Of a stretch of DNA of 64,000 nucleotides, positions 11,013 through 22,608 are shown piece by piece. Location of the stretch: the NCBI GenBank assembly GCA_028829895.1, contig CM054183.1, positions 74,511,571 through 74,575,570 of the forward strand, read 5' to 3'. The notes below the pieces were generated by a model. It ran no database searches and was not told the DNA's origin. It saw only the letters and a list, made by a program, of their open reading frames with translations. The stretch comes from Sinotaia quadrata (taxonomy: Eukaryota; Mollusca; Gastropoda; Architaenioglossa; Viviparidae). Within the stretch, counting starts at the first letter, position 1. Each line of letters begins with the position of its first letter. Both the position numbers and the translations under genes were made by a program.

Positions 11013-13942
11013 GTATGTACTGTTAACTCAATATTCTAATGACCAAAAAATTTATGTTTAACAGTTAATGTGGTAGTGGGAATACTGTTGGTTTATAATC
11101 ATGTAAGATTGACAGTTGTTTCTTCCTGAATCCAGTAGTCTTTTTGTGCTATTAAATATATGGTCTTTATCAAAAAACCGAAATGAATCATACATATAAT
11201 TACTAGATAAACAAAATACAAGGGATTCAGAGTTTATAAATGTGCATGTATCAAGAGAAAACATGAAAAGCAAGTAGGCTTTTATAAACTAGTCCATAAT
11301 TCATGTTTTGTATTTAAGGGACTTCAGCAGAAAAAATCTCAAACAACAGACCCAAAGAGCAGTAATTAAAGTCATTAATAATAAAGAGCAGCTAATGCTC
11401 TTAATATTCCTGTATATACATGAAAGAATGATAGCAATTGTGAACCAAACATGTGATTTTGACAATTTTTGGTTGAGAAATACATTTTTAGTACTGGTAA
11501 GTTTATAAAAACAATTTTATTGTCACAAAAATAAATTTTTATTAAGAAAATTTATATTTTCTGGAATAGAAAATGTCAGAGTATAAAAATTTGAGAACTG
11601 AAAATAAATAAGATGACATTTCTTATCTCTTTTCCTGCCATAACATATACATCATGAAGTAACAACAAAAAGAATACAATAAAACGAGGTAGTTTTATAA
11701 ACAGTCTTATCCTCTTCAAAAAAACTATGGCATCACTATCAAATGAAATGAACCTGTGTGACAGAATTGATAGCTGTATTAGTCTTCAAGGATTTTATGT
11801 CTGTGAAAAGTGGGAAGCTAAGTTATGTTTTTATATCAGAATTCACTTTATAGATGCATTATAGTGGGATTTTAATGTATTAGTTCAAACTAATGTTTGT
11901 CTTTATTTTTAATAAAATCTTCATGCATATCCTTCAAAGACAGTCCTGTCTTTGAAAATTGTGGCCTTGGTTCATCAGTGAAATCATTAAGAAAGCTATT
12001 TTGATAGCCTTGCACAATATATTGTGGTGAAGAATGTTTAATATAAGACTCATTTATAGGTGGAGACTCACACTAATGAAATGGATAGACAAAAGCATGA
12101 ACTGAAATTGCATAAATGCAATAATGATAATGGCACTATGTTTGATTTTACTGGGCCAACAAATTCAATACTGACAGCTCTGATGACAGGAGCATCAGCA
12201 TTGCAAACTAGATTTACGTTTTTTCTAGCTGCATTTAAGATCATTGAGAACATAGTTTCACCAAGAATCAAAAGAATGCAAAAGTTTTTAATGTCTCTAT
12301 GTATGATTGCAAAGAAAAATATAGCAGCTGAAGTTATTCCTAAAGATGAATCAAATATCACTATCTTATAGTGATATATTGAATCTTATAGAGCTAGTTC
12401 TTTTCAATGGAGAGTTTACCATAAATCTCAACTTTGAATTGCTTTATCAGTAGGTAGTCCCTGTCACAAAACCTCTCACAAAAGACTTAGCAGTTTTGTG
12501 ATTTGTCAACACTACATAGGACTGTTAGCTGTTCATCACAAATCCATATGCACACACCATGGATGTTTTTCTGGATCTTTTTATTTATGCGTGCAAGGGT
12601 TACATACGCTGATGTGTTTGTATGCGAGATTATATACGGAATGGAACATACAGATAAAATGCAAGACAGAACAGAAAACAGCAACACTGCACTCGCTCTT
12701 TCAGAACAAAAGCAATCAGAATACTATTTTTGAAAGAGTATGATTCAATTTTTATTACTCTATGTACTCTCTTTCGTGCAGTGATAATCATTTGCCCTGC
12801 AAATCATTCATTCATAACATGCACTCAGGGGTGGGGATAATTCTTTTAGTACTTCCCTACTCTGTGAGAGTCCCATATATTTTCTCTGCTATATATTATA
12901 GAAATCTTTTATGCCAAAAATGTGTGGCCTGATAAAATAAAGTGTATTAGAAAAAAAATTGGATGGCTGCAATATTTTGGGGGGAGATATTGTTAATTAA
13001 GTGTCATTAATTATCAACCACATTGAAATCAACATAATAGTTCTAAAAATATACTCAGAGACAAGAAAAAATAAACATACAAAATCAAAATTTCACTTTT
13101 TTATAAATCACAAAGGAAAACAAGGCTTTTCATAAAAAATGCCCATAAATGCTGCAAATAGTAGTATTCATGATATCACAACATATGCAGCTGATGAACA
13201 GTATATCTAGAATGTGTACTGTTAAATTATTTGCCATGTCGTTAATTCTTTTTTTAATAATAGGCATATAACAAAAATATAAAAAGTATTTGATTTTGAA
13301 AATGGCCATTTTAGCAAATTTTAACCTAAAAGGCAGTAGCCAAATGTTATACAGAAAGTGTAAAAGAAATAGCATGTTGCCATATTTTTTAAGCAACTCA
13401 TCATACAGTGATGGTTCATGTCACATTGATTATATATATCAAACTTGTCTAAATATACGAAAATTAGTGGCTAATCTTTTATCATTTTTTAATTTACAGT
13501 GATAATTGATATTGATAAATTGTCATTATCTCTAAAACTATACATAACACCATCATTGTTCACCAGTTATAATGATCAACATAATATTATCCATTTAACT
13601 AAATAACATATATGTAATGCATGACATTTTGTTTGTTTTAATATTTTAATATTAAAATTATTAATTTTAATAATTAATATAGTATAATTCACACCTACTA
13701 CTTAATATTTTTTAAATGTATGCTTGGTATATATTCATTCTATATGTGCTTATCAGATATAAAAAGATATTAAACATAGTTGTTCTTACTAATTATACAG
13801 AATTAAATGCGCAAAGTATATCTTTATTAGTTTATACTCTGAAAGTTTTGTGACAAAATATTAAAGCACTGAAAATATACATAAAATTGTATTGTTAAAA
13901 CCTTGATTTATCATATATAGCACATTAAATAGTTTTGACATA
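11013..13942 (+). other. Intron sequence, no supported gene
   Basis: AT-rich intron up to the pogo-like element. A 103-codon open frame at 12060-12371 (+) and one almost exactly opposite (12068-12361, -) are the longest here; neither has a motif I recognise. A weak similarity exists between 12920-13090 and 34040-34230 (around TGTGGCC and following bases), perhaps an old shared repeat. A short AT-only stretch lies near 13630-13690. Confidence 0.45.
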
Positions 13943-13966
13943 CAGTCGAACCCAGATATGTCGATG

Positions 13967-13974
13967 GCCTAAGG
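13967..13974. repeat. hAT target-site duplication, left
   Basis: GCCTAAGG directly abuts the hAT left terminus. The identical octamer is at 17288-17295. Eight bases is the usual duplication length for hAT elements, and the perfect match argues for a fairly recent insertion. Confidence 0.95.
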
Positions 13975-16900
13975 CAGGGGTCGGGAACCTTTTAGTCTGA
14001 GAGAGCCATGGACACAACATATTTTGAAAAGTAATTCTGTGAGAGCCATACATTATGTTTAAAACTAAAAATTCAAGTAGGCCTAAATGTGTAATTTTGT
14101 GTAATTTCAACACTAAAAGTACAATAATTATGTCTCTAATTCTTTTTAATAACATTATTATGCTGTTGCTAATCAATAATGAGAATTTCTTCCCATTAAT
14201 GCGACTTCTGGTGCTGCATGGCTTTGCTGATGGCTTTGTAGTCTGGTTGATACGTGGTGAGGTTAAGCTTCATGCAGGCGTTGAGACTTCCATCCGTTAA
14301 ACGTGATCGCAGGTTGGTCTTAATGTTCTTTAGATGTGAGAAAGACTGCTCGCATGCATACGTAGAGCCAAACATTGTCAGTACAGCAATACTCACACGC
14401 TGCAGTGTATGGTATGTGACGGGAAGTGCGTTCCAAGTTTTGACAATCAGCTGGTCTGCGTGTTGAAGTTTTTTAATTTCTGCCCACTTGTGTTGGCTCG
14501 CCAACTCTGCTTGCTGTCGTGCAAGTCTTTCCAAATCTTCATTCAGTGACTTGAACTTATTCACCCACATGTCTGAGGCCTTCATGTCAGCAGCTTGGAG
14601 CTCAAAATCTCTGATGGAGACACCGGGGATGCAACTCAGGTCAGTGCTGTCCACTGCACACTCGTGTGGATGGGTGATGAACTTAAAAAGACGGGTGTGC
14701 TCGCGAAATTCTCCAAAGCGCGCTTTAAATGACTGCAGGAGATTAGACGTGAAGCCTGCTAGCTGCTGAAGATTAAGATGTTGAGCAGGGTCACTTGATG
14801 TGCACATATCTTTGAACTCTCCCAGTTTTTCAAAGTGTAGTAAATGACCTGTTTCAATGTCGGTGATGAAGAGTTCTAGCTTGTTTTCAAATGCAAACAC
14901 TGCTTGTTGCAGGGATAAGATTGTGTTTCCAACGCCTTGCATTTTCACATTGAGCTGATTTAGATGTTCAGTCATGTCTACGAGATAATAGAACTTCAGG
15001 AGCCACTCAGTGTCAGATAACTCGGGATGCTCGACATTCTTCATTTCAAGAAAAGTCCGGATTTTGCTCAGACAAGCCGCAAATCGGCTGAGCACCTTCC
15101 CCCTTGACAACCAACGCACGTTGCAGTGCAGAAGCAGACCAGGATAATTATTCCCAACCTCATCAAGCAGTGTTTAGAACTGGCGATCATTTAATGCTCG
15201 GGCAACAATAAAGTTGACTACCCGAACCACCAGTGACATCACCTCACCAAGCTGTTCGCCACACATCTGAGCACAAAGCGCCTCTTGATGGAGGATGCAA
15301 TGAAAGCTTATGATGCGTCTGTTTTCATGCTCACAAAGAAGAGCGACAACTCCTCTGCTTTTCCCAACCATGCACGGAGCACCATCAGTGCACACCGAAA
15401 CAAGTTTATTCATTGGTAGATTTTTTTCTTTAGCGAACTCAGTGAAGGACTCGAACAAATCCTGCCCTCTTGTTGTGCCTTTCATAGACAACACAGCAAG
15501 ACTTTCCTCATGTAGTGTATCACCGACAACATACCTTGCAACCACGCTGAACTGGGATAAATTACTGACGTCTGTTGACTCATCCAAAGTGAGAGAAAAA
15601 AAACGGTGCCGCATTTATGTCCTTGACTTGCATTGCCTCAATTTGATTTGACATCATGATGCTACGATCGTGAACAGTTCTTGCCGACAGAGGCATGTCT
15701 TTTATCCGTTTAATTATTTTGTCCTTATCCGAAAAGTCATCAAAAAGTTCATTGGCAACATCAAGCATGAATGCTTTGGCATACTCCCCATCTGTGAATG
15801 GCTTTCCATTTCTCACAATAGCTAAAGCGCCAGCAAAGCTAGCCGAATTCAAGTCACCTTGTTGGGTCCAAACACGGATTTGATGCTGACTAGCTTGCAC
15901 TCTTGATAGCAGTTCTCGACATGCTTTCTTCCTGCTGTCTCCCGCAGGATATTTCGATGCAAATGTAGAATGGCGTGTCTCGAAGTGTCGCTTTACATTT
16001 GACCGTTTCATAGATGCAATTTTATCACTGCATATTAGACACACTGCAGAACCCGTTTTCTCCACAAAGGCAAATTCCTCTGTCCATTCCTGCTGAAAAG
16101 TACAATACTCATCGTTTTTCTTTCTTTTAGCCATCTTGTCAAAAGGGTTTCTAAAATTAGTTAGCTGACCACGCGATTGAAACGAAACTTTCTGATCCGA
16201 CGACAATCTGTTGTGCGGACCCTTTTGCACATACACACATCGGCCGCTATTTTCGAAAGCTATATATGGCAGCCCCAGTTGAACAATGTCAGATCTAGAC
16301 ACAATGACATGTATTTTTGTCACTTTTCCATAGAAATCCACGCTTTTAGTAAGGTTGGACTTCCACCAAGGAACAGCTAGCAGTTGAAGTCTGAGTTATA
16401 AGGTGAACTCAGGAACCGGCTGCAACGCATAGTTAATCATGTTTCAGACTCGTGTGACAATAATGATTTATATGGGCCTTATAACAGCAGTGTTAATCAT
16501 TCTTTACAATTTCCACTAACTTACAATTTACATTATGTGAAAATCCAAACATCTAAAGTTCTAAATCTTTACAATATATTTCTCCATTAATCCAAAGTTG
16601 CTAGTAATACGATTTAACTAATGAATACGTGGCGGGTTTTGACTCTCCCGTGATAACAATTAATCAACGGTAGTTCAATTACATACATGTGGTGTCCTCA
16701 CCACTACTATAAATGTAATATCGCTGTGCCACTTAGCTTTGTAGAAAATATATTATCAATCAGCAATAAAATGCACAAGAAAATTCTACATACATTCACA
16801 ATACAAAATATGTAGAATTAATTCAACTCAACACAGAGAAATCAAGATATTACCACTATGTTGTATTCTGATAGATCCAATCCTAGTATTGAATGGACGC

Positions 16901-17287
16901 TCTAATTTTACCCATGTAAGTCGGATGCAATGCAGGTGTGCGTCTAACGTGGCCCGTTCATTCAGGGGTCTATAATGAATGAAAGTAGAGGTCAATTCAC
17001 AACTTAGCGCTACATCACATTATCTGAAAACAAGTGACCGTACATGGATAGTTAGTATCCGACTTTTGATGCGACCTTCACCTCTGGTTTTAGCCTGTTT
17101 CTCTGAAGGAGTAAACAAGGTATTTCATCAGTCTCTAAGCCTAATCACTAACGGATGTCTCTTTATGGAGGCGTAAGACTAGGAAAACTCACTGTTTTTT
17201 TTTTATAATTGAACATTTGTCTGAGAGCCAGTTGCAGCCATCAATAGAGCCACATCTGGCTCGCGAGCCATAGGTTCCCGACCCCTG
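13975..17287 (-). mobile_element. hAT element, full length, 3,313 bp
   Basis: The termini are inverted repeats: CAGGGGTCGGGAACC at 13975 and its reverse complement ending at 17287. They resemble Charlie/Ac-type hAT ends. Perfect GCCTAAGG duplications flank it (13967, 17288). Inside, the - strand carries a nearly complete transposase gene (16134-14196) disabled by two lesions. The element is clearly richer in G+C than the surrounding intron, consistent with a separate recent origin. It sits inside pogo-like copy E1, which sits inside an ataxin-2 intron in antisense orientation. Confidence 0.95.
14196..16134 (-). pseudogene. hAT transposase (GTF2IRD2/ZBED-like), one frameshift and one stop
   Basis: The start codon at 16134 opens MAKRKKNDEY. 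Residues 32-55 form a CLIC...HFETRH zinc finger of BED/SPIN-DOC type. Then come the hAT catalytic markers: LTLDESTDVS (first Asp), VCTDGAPCMVG (second Asp), an R-W block (CNVRWLSRG) and, near the end, the dimerisation region with GSTYACEQSFS (probable catalytic Glu). Two lesions are visible. A run of eight A at 15596-15603 carries one extra base that shifts frame just before the first Asp motif, and a TAA at 15174-15176 interrupts the coding frame. The span is one base more than 646 codons, so the parent protein was about 645 residues, a normal length. The relationship to GTF2IRD2-type hAT transposases is by motif recognition. Confidence 0.9.
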
Positions 17288-17295
17288 GCCTAAGG
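17288..17295. repeat. hAT target-site duplication, right
   Basis: GCCTAAGG immediately follows the hAT right terminus ACCCCTG and is identical to 13967-13974. Removing the hAT and one copy restores sequence colinear with pogo-like copies E2 and E3. Confidence 0.95.
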
Positions 17296-18310
17296 GTTTG
17301 CCAAAAAGTGTAGAGATAATTGATGATCGAAATTACCAAAAACTAATATGGTGGCAATATATTGCATAACTATAACATGCACTTGAAATTTCTTTATGTA
17401 CATAATGTGCATTAATGAATGAGAATGTATATGCACGTTTTTGGTGATATTTACACAACAGCGTTGCCACAATTTGTTTGATGATGCAATCGGCATGCTA
17501 TAAAAATGTACATACGTGTACATGTTTGCTAACAACAAAAGGTTTATGTATATGTGGTTAAATAAGGTTTCTTTACAAAGTCTAAAATGCTTTGTTGCTT
17601 TTTGCCTTTAACAGTCTACTTGAAAACAAATGCTTCAATATTACATGTAACGTGCTTGAAATTTCTTTACATACATGATGTGCGTTAATAAATGAGAATG
17701 TACATGCACGTTTTTTATTTTTTACACAACTATGTTGCCGCCATTTGTTTCATGACGTGATCTCAGGCTATAAAAATGTACTTAACACTGTACATTGTTT
17801 GCTAACAACAAAAGGCTTATGTGCACCAACTAACAGCAGAGATTTACCAGTACATGTATACAATAAAATGTACAAACCTTTCACTATATTCTCCAACATT
17901 GCAAACACAAAGATCGCTCACAAATCACAAAAAACCTGCAGGGTGTACACTGTAGTTCGTTTTTACAAAAAGCTAACCTGTGTCAAAATTAAATTCACGA
18001 GTCATTTCACTCCGACACAGCACTGTATCGTATGCGCGGTTACTTTAAAAGCGGGCTAATTAACATAAAAGAGGTGTGAGCCAGTTGAAGGACATTGATA
18101 ACTAACATTTTCAAAAGCCGGCAATGATAAGTCATGGGGATCGAGATAACATTAGTTAAGTGGTGATTTGGGCCCTCTTTTGTGCTCGAGATACATGTAC
18201 AGTAAAAAGAAAGAAAGAAACAAACAGACATTGCATTAGTGTTCGGCGACATAACTGATGAGAAAAAGCTACAACAATTAGTAATTTGGCCCACAATCGA
18301 TTCTCAATAT

Positions 18311-18937
18311 TAAAATAGCACTGATTTTAAGTACATATTTACTTATTAAACTTAATAATTCTATAATGACTATAAAAAGTCATTGGTTCACTTTTAAGCA
18401 ATGTTGACATTCACTATATAACAGAATGGAATAGTATCAAGAGCAGACAGCCCTTATATTTCTAAAACTGGCATACAAGTCCATCTGCTTTAAAGTACAT
18501 CATTAAAAATAGAGGTTTTTTTGTTGTTGTTAAAGTATATTTTTTAATGGTTATTTTTAAGTTTAATTATCCTTTAAATTTTGCAGTTTTTGGTGTTTCT
18601 TCTGTAATGGGTATACTTAAATTTCTAGATATTTACTTAGAACTTGCAATATATGAACATGCACCATTATGAGAAGATCCATCATCAGGTTATTATTTAG
18701 TATATACAGTAATATTATAATTATTATTTTAATTCCATAATGTATCTGGAGGCTTATAAGATGTTTACATGACATATTTTAAAATTATTTTAGCCATAGA
18801 AATCTTCTTAAAATGATTTTATGTTTGTTTTTGTATTTTTGTGTGTGCGTGCGTGTGATGGCTAATAATGTCATGTTCTTAATTCTTTTGTAATGAGGTC
18901 ATACACCTCCTTTTTCTTTTTTCTTTTTTCTTAACAG
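18311..18937 (+). other. Intron sequence before exon 3
   Basis: Ordinary AT-rich intron. The last 40 bases form a long pyrimidine tract (CTCCTTTTTC, repeated TTTTTTC) leading to the TTAACAG acceptor. Confidence 0.6.
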
Positions 18938-19026
18938 AACGGGTGGGATGCACATGATATGTTTAAAAGTAATGCAGAGCGTTTTGATGTCAGAAGCACA
19001 TATGATGAAAACTTAACTCAGTATAC
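18938..19026 (+). CDS. ATXN2: Ataxin-2 exon 3 of window (LsmAD core)
   Basis: The exon lies between the acceptor TTCTTAACAG and the donor GTAAGT. It encodes N-G-W-D-A-H-D-M-F, which corresponds to the near-invariant NGWDPNDMF block of ataxin-2 LsmAD domains. It continues to S-T-Y-D-E-N-L-T-Q-Y-T, matching V-S-T-Y-D-x-x-L-x-x-Y-T in relatives. The length of 89 bases leaves two bases (AC) that the next exon completes to Thr. This motif is the strongest single proof of gene identity. Splice sites and phase agree with both neighbours. Confidence 0.96.
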
Positions 19027-19515
19027 GTAAGTCTCATTTGTTTGTCTTACATTATAGATTTCAGAACCATGCATGCCCAACTTTTTATATATTTTACCAG
19101 TCCTAAAAAGCCCACATAGATTTAGGAGTGGTTTTCATTTTACCCTCTCATGAAAAAAGCACATTGTAATCTGTTCATTTATCAGTCTGCTTGTTTGTAT
19201 GATAGAATAGATGGATTTAGTTTATTTTCTTATGACTTAAAGTGTTAGAGATTTAAATTGATAGATTTGGTCTTCATATAGAATGTAGTGTTATTTTATT
19301 AGTATTCGTATTAGTTTTATTTTCTGTATTTGAGTCACAATGCAGTGAGCAATGGCTTTAGGTAGGATAAGCTGAGGTTTATGTACCTCCAGCTCACTTA
19401 TAAAATTATATTGTATTCTTCAGAAACGATTCTACTAGGTTATAGTAGACAAAAATTTATAAAAGGAGCTTCCAGTCAAAGAGCTGGAGCCAGAGAGAGG
19501 AAGTCATTTTCTAGT
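19027..19515 (+). other. Intron sequence after exon 3
   Basis: About 490 bases between the donor and family A copy A2. Nothing recognisable. Confidence 0.5.
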
Positions 19516-19521
19516 CTGTAC

Positions 19522-21834
19522 CATACCTGCCTACCTTCCGCTTTTAGCGGAAGAATCTCCCGCTTTTACCTCGAATCTCCCGCTCTTCCGCTTTCATTTT
19601 CATTTTCAATTTTTTTATTTTTCACGATCGGTTATGACAGGACGAAAAACTTGCCGTGCGTTCAATAGAGCTAACGGCGGCGTAACTCTAACTGCTTCTC
19701 TGTCATCTGCTATGAGCTCTTCAGCATACGAGTCCTTTTTTAACACTTCCGGAATCTTATTCGTCAGCCGTTATTAATTTTAGTTGACAAAACAGAATTT
19801 CGCTCGTGAAATAAACATTTTCTTTAAATATTTTTTATGTTGAGAAGTCAGAGCTTAGCGGGATAAGCAAATTCGGTTCATAACATTTTTACTGCACGTT
19901 CGACCGATAGACGAAGTTCGCTTTTTCAAAATGGCGGCCACGTAACAATAGTACATGCACAACGCCATACCATTGTGACAATTACGAAATATTTACTTTA
20001 ATAAATAACATTCAACTTACATTAAGACAATCTATGCAGTTTTCTTCAGAAATTATCCGTCCAAAATGAGCTACTTTGACGAATTATATTGCAATGCTAA
20101 GAAAAAGATTGGCGTTTTCAATAACGGTAGGCCTATGTTTGAAACCGCATTGAGGTTCAAATAATCATTTTTCTAGAATCAGTTATAATTATTCTTATAT
20201 AATATGTAAGGCTTCAAAATTTATTTTTTAAAAACAGTGACACAAGTTTTAAAACAAAAAAAAATCATCGGCGATAAAGAAATGATCCTGAGTCAGATTT
20301 GTTTGAAAGTAATTTATGGAATTGTGAACATTTTGATTTAGTCAAATTTTTTATTTTAATCATTTCTGCTAAAAAAATAATAAAAAATTAGAAATATATA
20401 TAGGCCTATATATATATATATATATATATATGTATTTGTAAATTAGCCGTTGATATTTTGTGATTACGCAGTACACACATTATAATAGAATTTTATAAGG
20501 CATGATAATAAATACACATACATTGAAGACAAAAGAAATGCATAAAACATTAAAAATAATAATATTAATCATATCCAATTCTTAATTAACAAAGCATGCT
20601 TATTGAAGAATAATGTCTTTTTAATAACATTTTAAATGTTACAGGAAGACTTTCACTGGTTTTTCTCTAGTTTAATGGACGTGTAAATTTAGAAAAATAT
20701 AGGTGTTTTATATATTTAAATCATTTATAAATTAAAATCTGAACCCGATATTCTAAAACTAATAACTGGTATTGCTTTCTCATAACAAAGACAACATATA
20801 TTCCAAATTTTATTAATGTAGATTGATAAATATATTTTTTAAAAATTTTCTTTGCAATATTCTGGTTCTATCTAGTATTAGAAAATAAAAAGACTGTACA
20901 CTGAGGATGTAAAGGGTAGTAATATATAGTATATTTAATTCTGAGAGAGCTAAATGACCAAGAGCAGTCCAATGTAGTATGGATAGGGTATATTTATTTT
21001 TAAAAAATAAACCACTTGAACACTTTTAAAGTTCTGTAGTCTTTATTTTACTTTAAATGTGTTTTTCTCAAAATGACTTTTTTCCTCTGTTGAACTAAAT
21101 GCTAAGACCCCTTTTGAATAGTTGTAATTATTCCATGTCCCTGAAATTTGGTATACTAGTTTCTCATACATAAAATTAAAAGGTTGTGCATGGATGAAAG
21201 CCTATATGCTTTAGGTTTAAGTAAATTTTATTTTTTTAAATTCTACATGTTCTCCCAAAATATATATTTTAGATGGGTACAATTAAAAAAAAAATCATAA
21301 CTTTTTTCTTAAAATTTTTCAATAGGCATATGTTCCTTTTTGTGGCTTGTATATTAGATAATAAAAAGTTAAATATATATTTTTAAAAAAATCCATTTAT
21401 GACATATTTAACGAATTTCTGTAAAAGTGAAAATCATGATGCGGTACTTCAATGGCCCATTATATGATTATTCTGAAATGTGAAGATCCTTCTTCAAATG
21501 AAGTCTAAAGAAATATCTTGGCCAGTGTATTTCTAAATAAAACTGCCTAACACTTGGTGTGCTTGACAAAAATTCAAGTGGAATAAAATAAACAGTGGAA
21601 TGGAGACTAGACAAAATATAGACAAATTGTTGTGCTTTGCATAAATCATTACAATATTGGTAAGTTTATTTACAAATATTAACATTATTTTTTTTATTTT
21701 GCATTTATTTTATATTATTGGTATTTCTATTAAAAAGCCAGACTCCGCATAAAATCTTCTGGTTTCCATTCAAAATCTTCTGGTTTTGGACCAGTGATCT
21801 TCTGGTTTCCTAAGGTGGGGGGTAGGCAGGTCTG
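19522..21834. mobile_element. Repeat family A, copy A2, complete (2,313 bp)
   Basis: It is bounded by inverted termini CATACCTGCCTACC (19522) and GGTAGGCAGGTCTG (ending 21834). Six-base direct repeats CTGTAC flank it at 19516-19521 and 21835-21840. Thirteen bases inside the left end is a perfect hairpin, CTTCCGCT-TTT-AGCGGAAG (19535-19553), followed by repeats of TCTCCCGCT. The right end has three direct copies of ATCTTCTGGTTT. No transposase is visible, only a short ORF of about 32 codons from ATGAGCTACTTTGAC (ending FETALRFK) near 20066-20164, which is conserved in A3 and partly in A1. A (TA)n tract lies near 20391-20432. The superfamily is unidentified. Confidence 0.88.
20066..20164 (+). 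CDS. Conserved short ORF inside family A
   Basis: ATG AGC TAC TTT GAC opens a frame of about 32 codons ending FETALRFK and TAA. The same peptide occurs in A3 (about 23155-23254, within a longer 64-codon frame beginning at 23060) and its tail is present in A1 (positions 1-50). Differences among copies include substitutions such as R/K and K/M but no frame breaks. It might be an exon of a vanished transposase or a peptide conserved by recent copying alone. No motif is recognised, and coding status is unproven. Confidence 0.3.
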   Translation: MSYFDELYCNAKKKIGVFNNGRPMFETALRFK

Positions 21835-21840
21835 CTGTAC

Positions 21841-22602
21841 TCAGACTATATTGCTAAGATCATCACAACCCCTGGGTAGTATTTTTTTTCAAATACATTA
21901 TGATCTTATTTTGGGGGAAAGTGGGGTTCTAATACTACCACCATCCACCACTGTGTTGTTGATGTATTAGGGTGGTGGTGAGCCTGTGTTATATTTATAT
22001 TACTTCACTACATTTTGCTGTCAGAGTGCTTTTTCTGTCTGCCATATTGACAGTACTGTGTCATCTCTCTATTTCATGTTTTTGCTATATATATCATCAG
22101 CATGTTGCCTGCGCTACAGATGAGTGCTGTGGCTGCTACTTTCAGTGTTTGCCTTGACTAATGAACAATCTGCTCACTGGCTGCTTCTTGTTGTCTTTTT
22201 AGGTAGGAACAGCATTCGTAATCGTAGTAGAATCTATATGGAATCTAGATGCTGAATTCTAAAGCTTTTTCGCTTCTTTAACGCAAGAAATCAGCCAAAA
22301 CACAGGACTTTTTCAGAGTGCTTGGTCTAACCAAAAAACGGTCTATTTATGCAGGTTTGGTGTTGTCTGGTATCGCGCTGCATTTGTGTCTGAGCATGGT
22401 AGTCTTAGTCTCTGGCCTCAGGGTTTAATTAGTTCTTTTACAGTCTTTCCTCCTTTGTCTGCGTCATCTCGGTTGAGTTATCACCCTCTTAAGATCAAGG
22501 TCTTCTAAGGTAGTTAGCTTCTTTGAAATTTGCTAGGCATGTGAGTTCTCCCCACACACACACACTCCCGTCCTTTCAGCATGCTTGGTTACATAGCTGA
22601 GT
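21841..22602 (+). other. Intron spacer between A2 and A3
   Basis: About 760 bases, slightly richer in G+C than the flanks. A 61-codon frame at 21972-22157 contains many cysteines but has no recognised motif. No repeat relation to other parts of the window is seen. Confidence 0.45.
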
Positions 22603-22608
22603 TTTTAC

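Larger units (their letters stand above)
13943..18310. mobile_element. pogo/Tigger-like element E, copy E1, interrupted by hAT
   Basis: After a TA at 13941-13942 the terminus reads CAGTCGAACCCAGATATGTC. The element is broken at 13975 by a 3.3-kb hAT insertion and resumes at 17288 with the same sequence seen unbroken in E2 (36355) and E3 (59994). The right part aligns with E2 up to about 18310 and then stops, so E1 lacks the right terminus. The TA target, the CAGT-Y-R-AACCC start and the subterminal TCGAGATAACTG-like text resemble pogo/Tigger termini. The body holds tandem degenerate units (17360-17560, 17640-17850) but no transposase that I can recognise. Confidence 0.75.

Noticed and set aside
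12060..12371. 103-codon ORF in an intron
   Set aside because: No recognised motif, no splice context in phase, and an equally long frame on the opposite strand; most likely chance.
19535..19553. Family A as a Helitron (hairpin near the end)
   Set aside because: Helitrons give no target duplication and end in CTRR, whereas A has inverted termini and 6-bp duplications.
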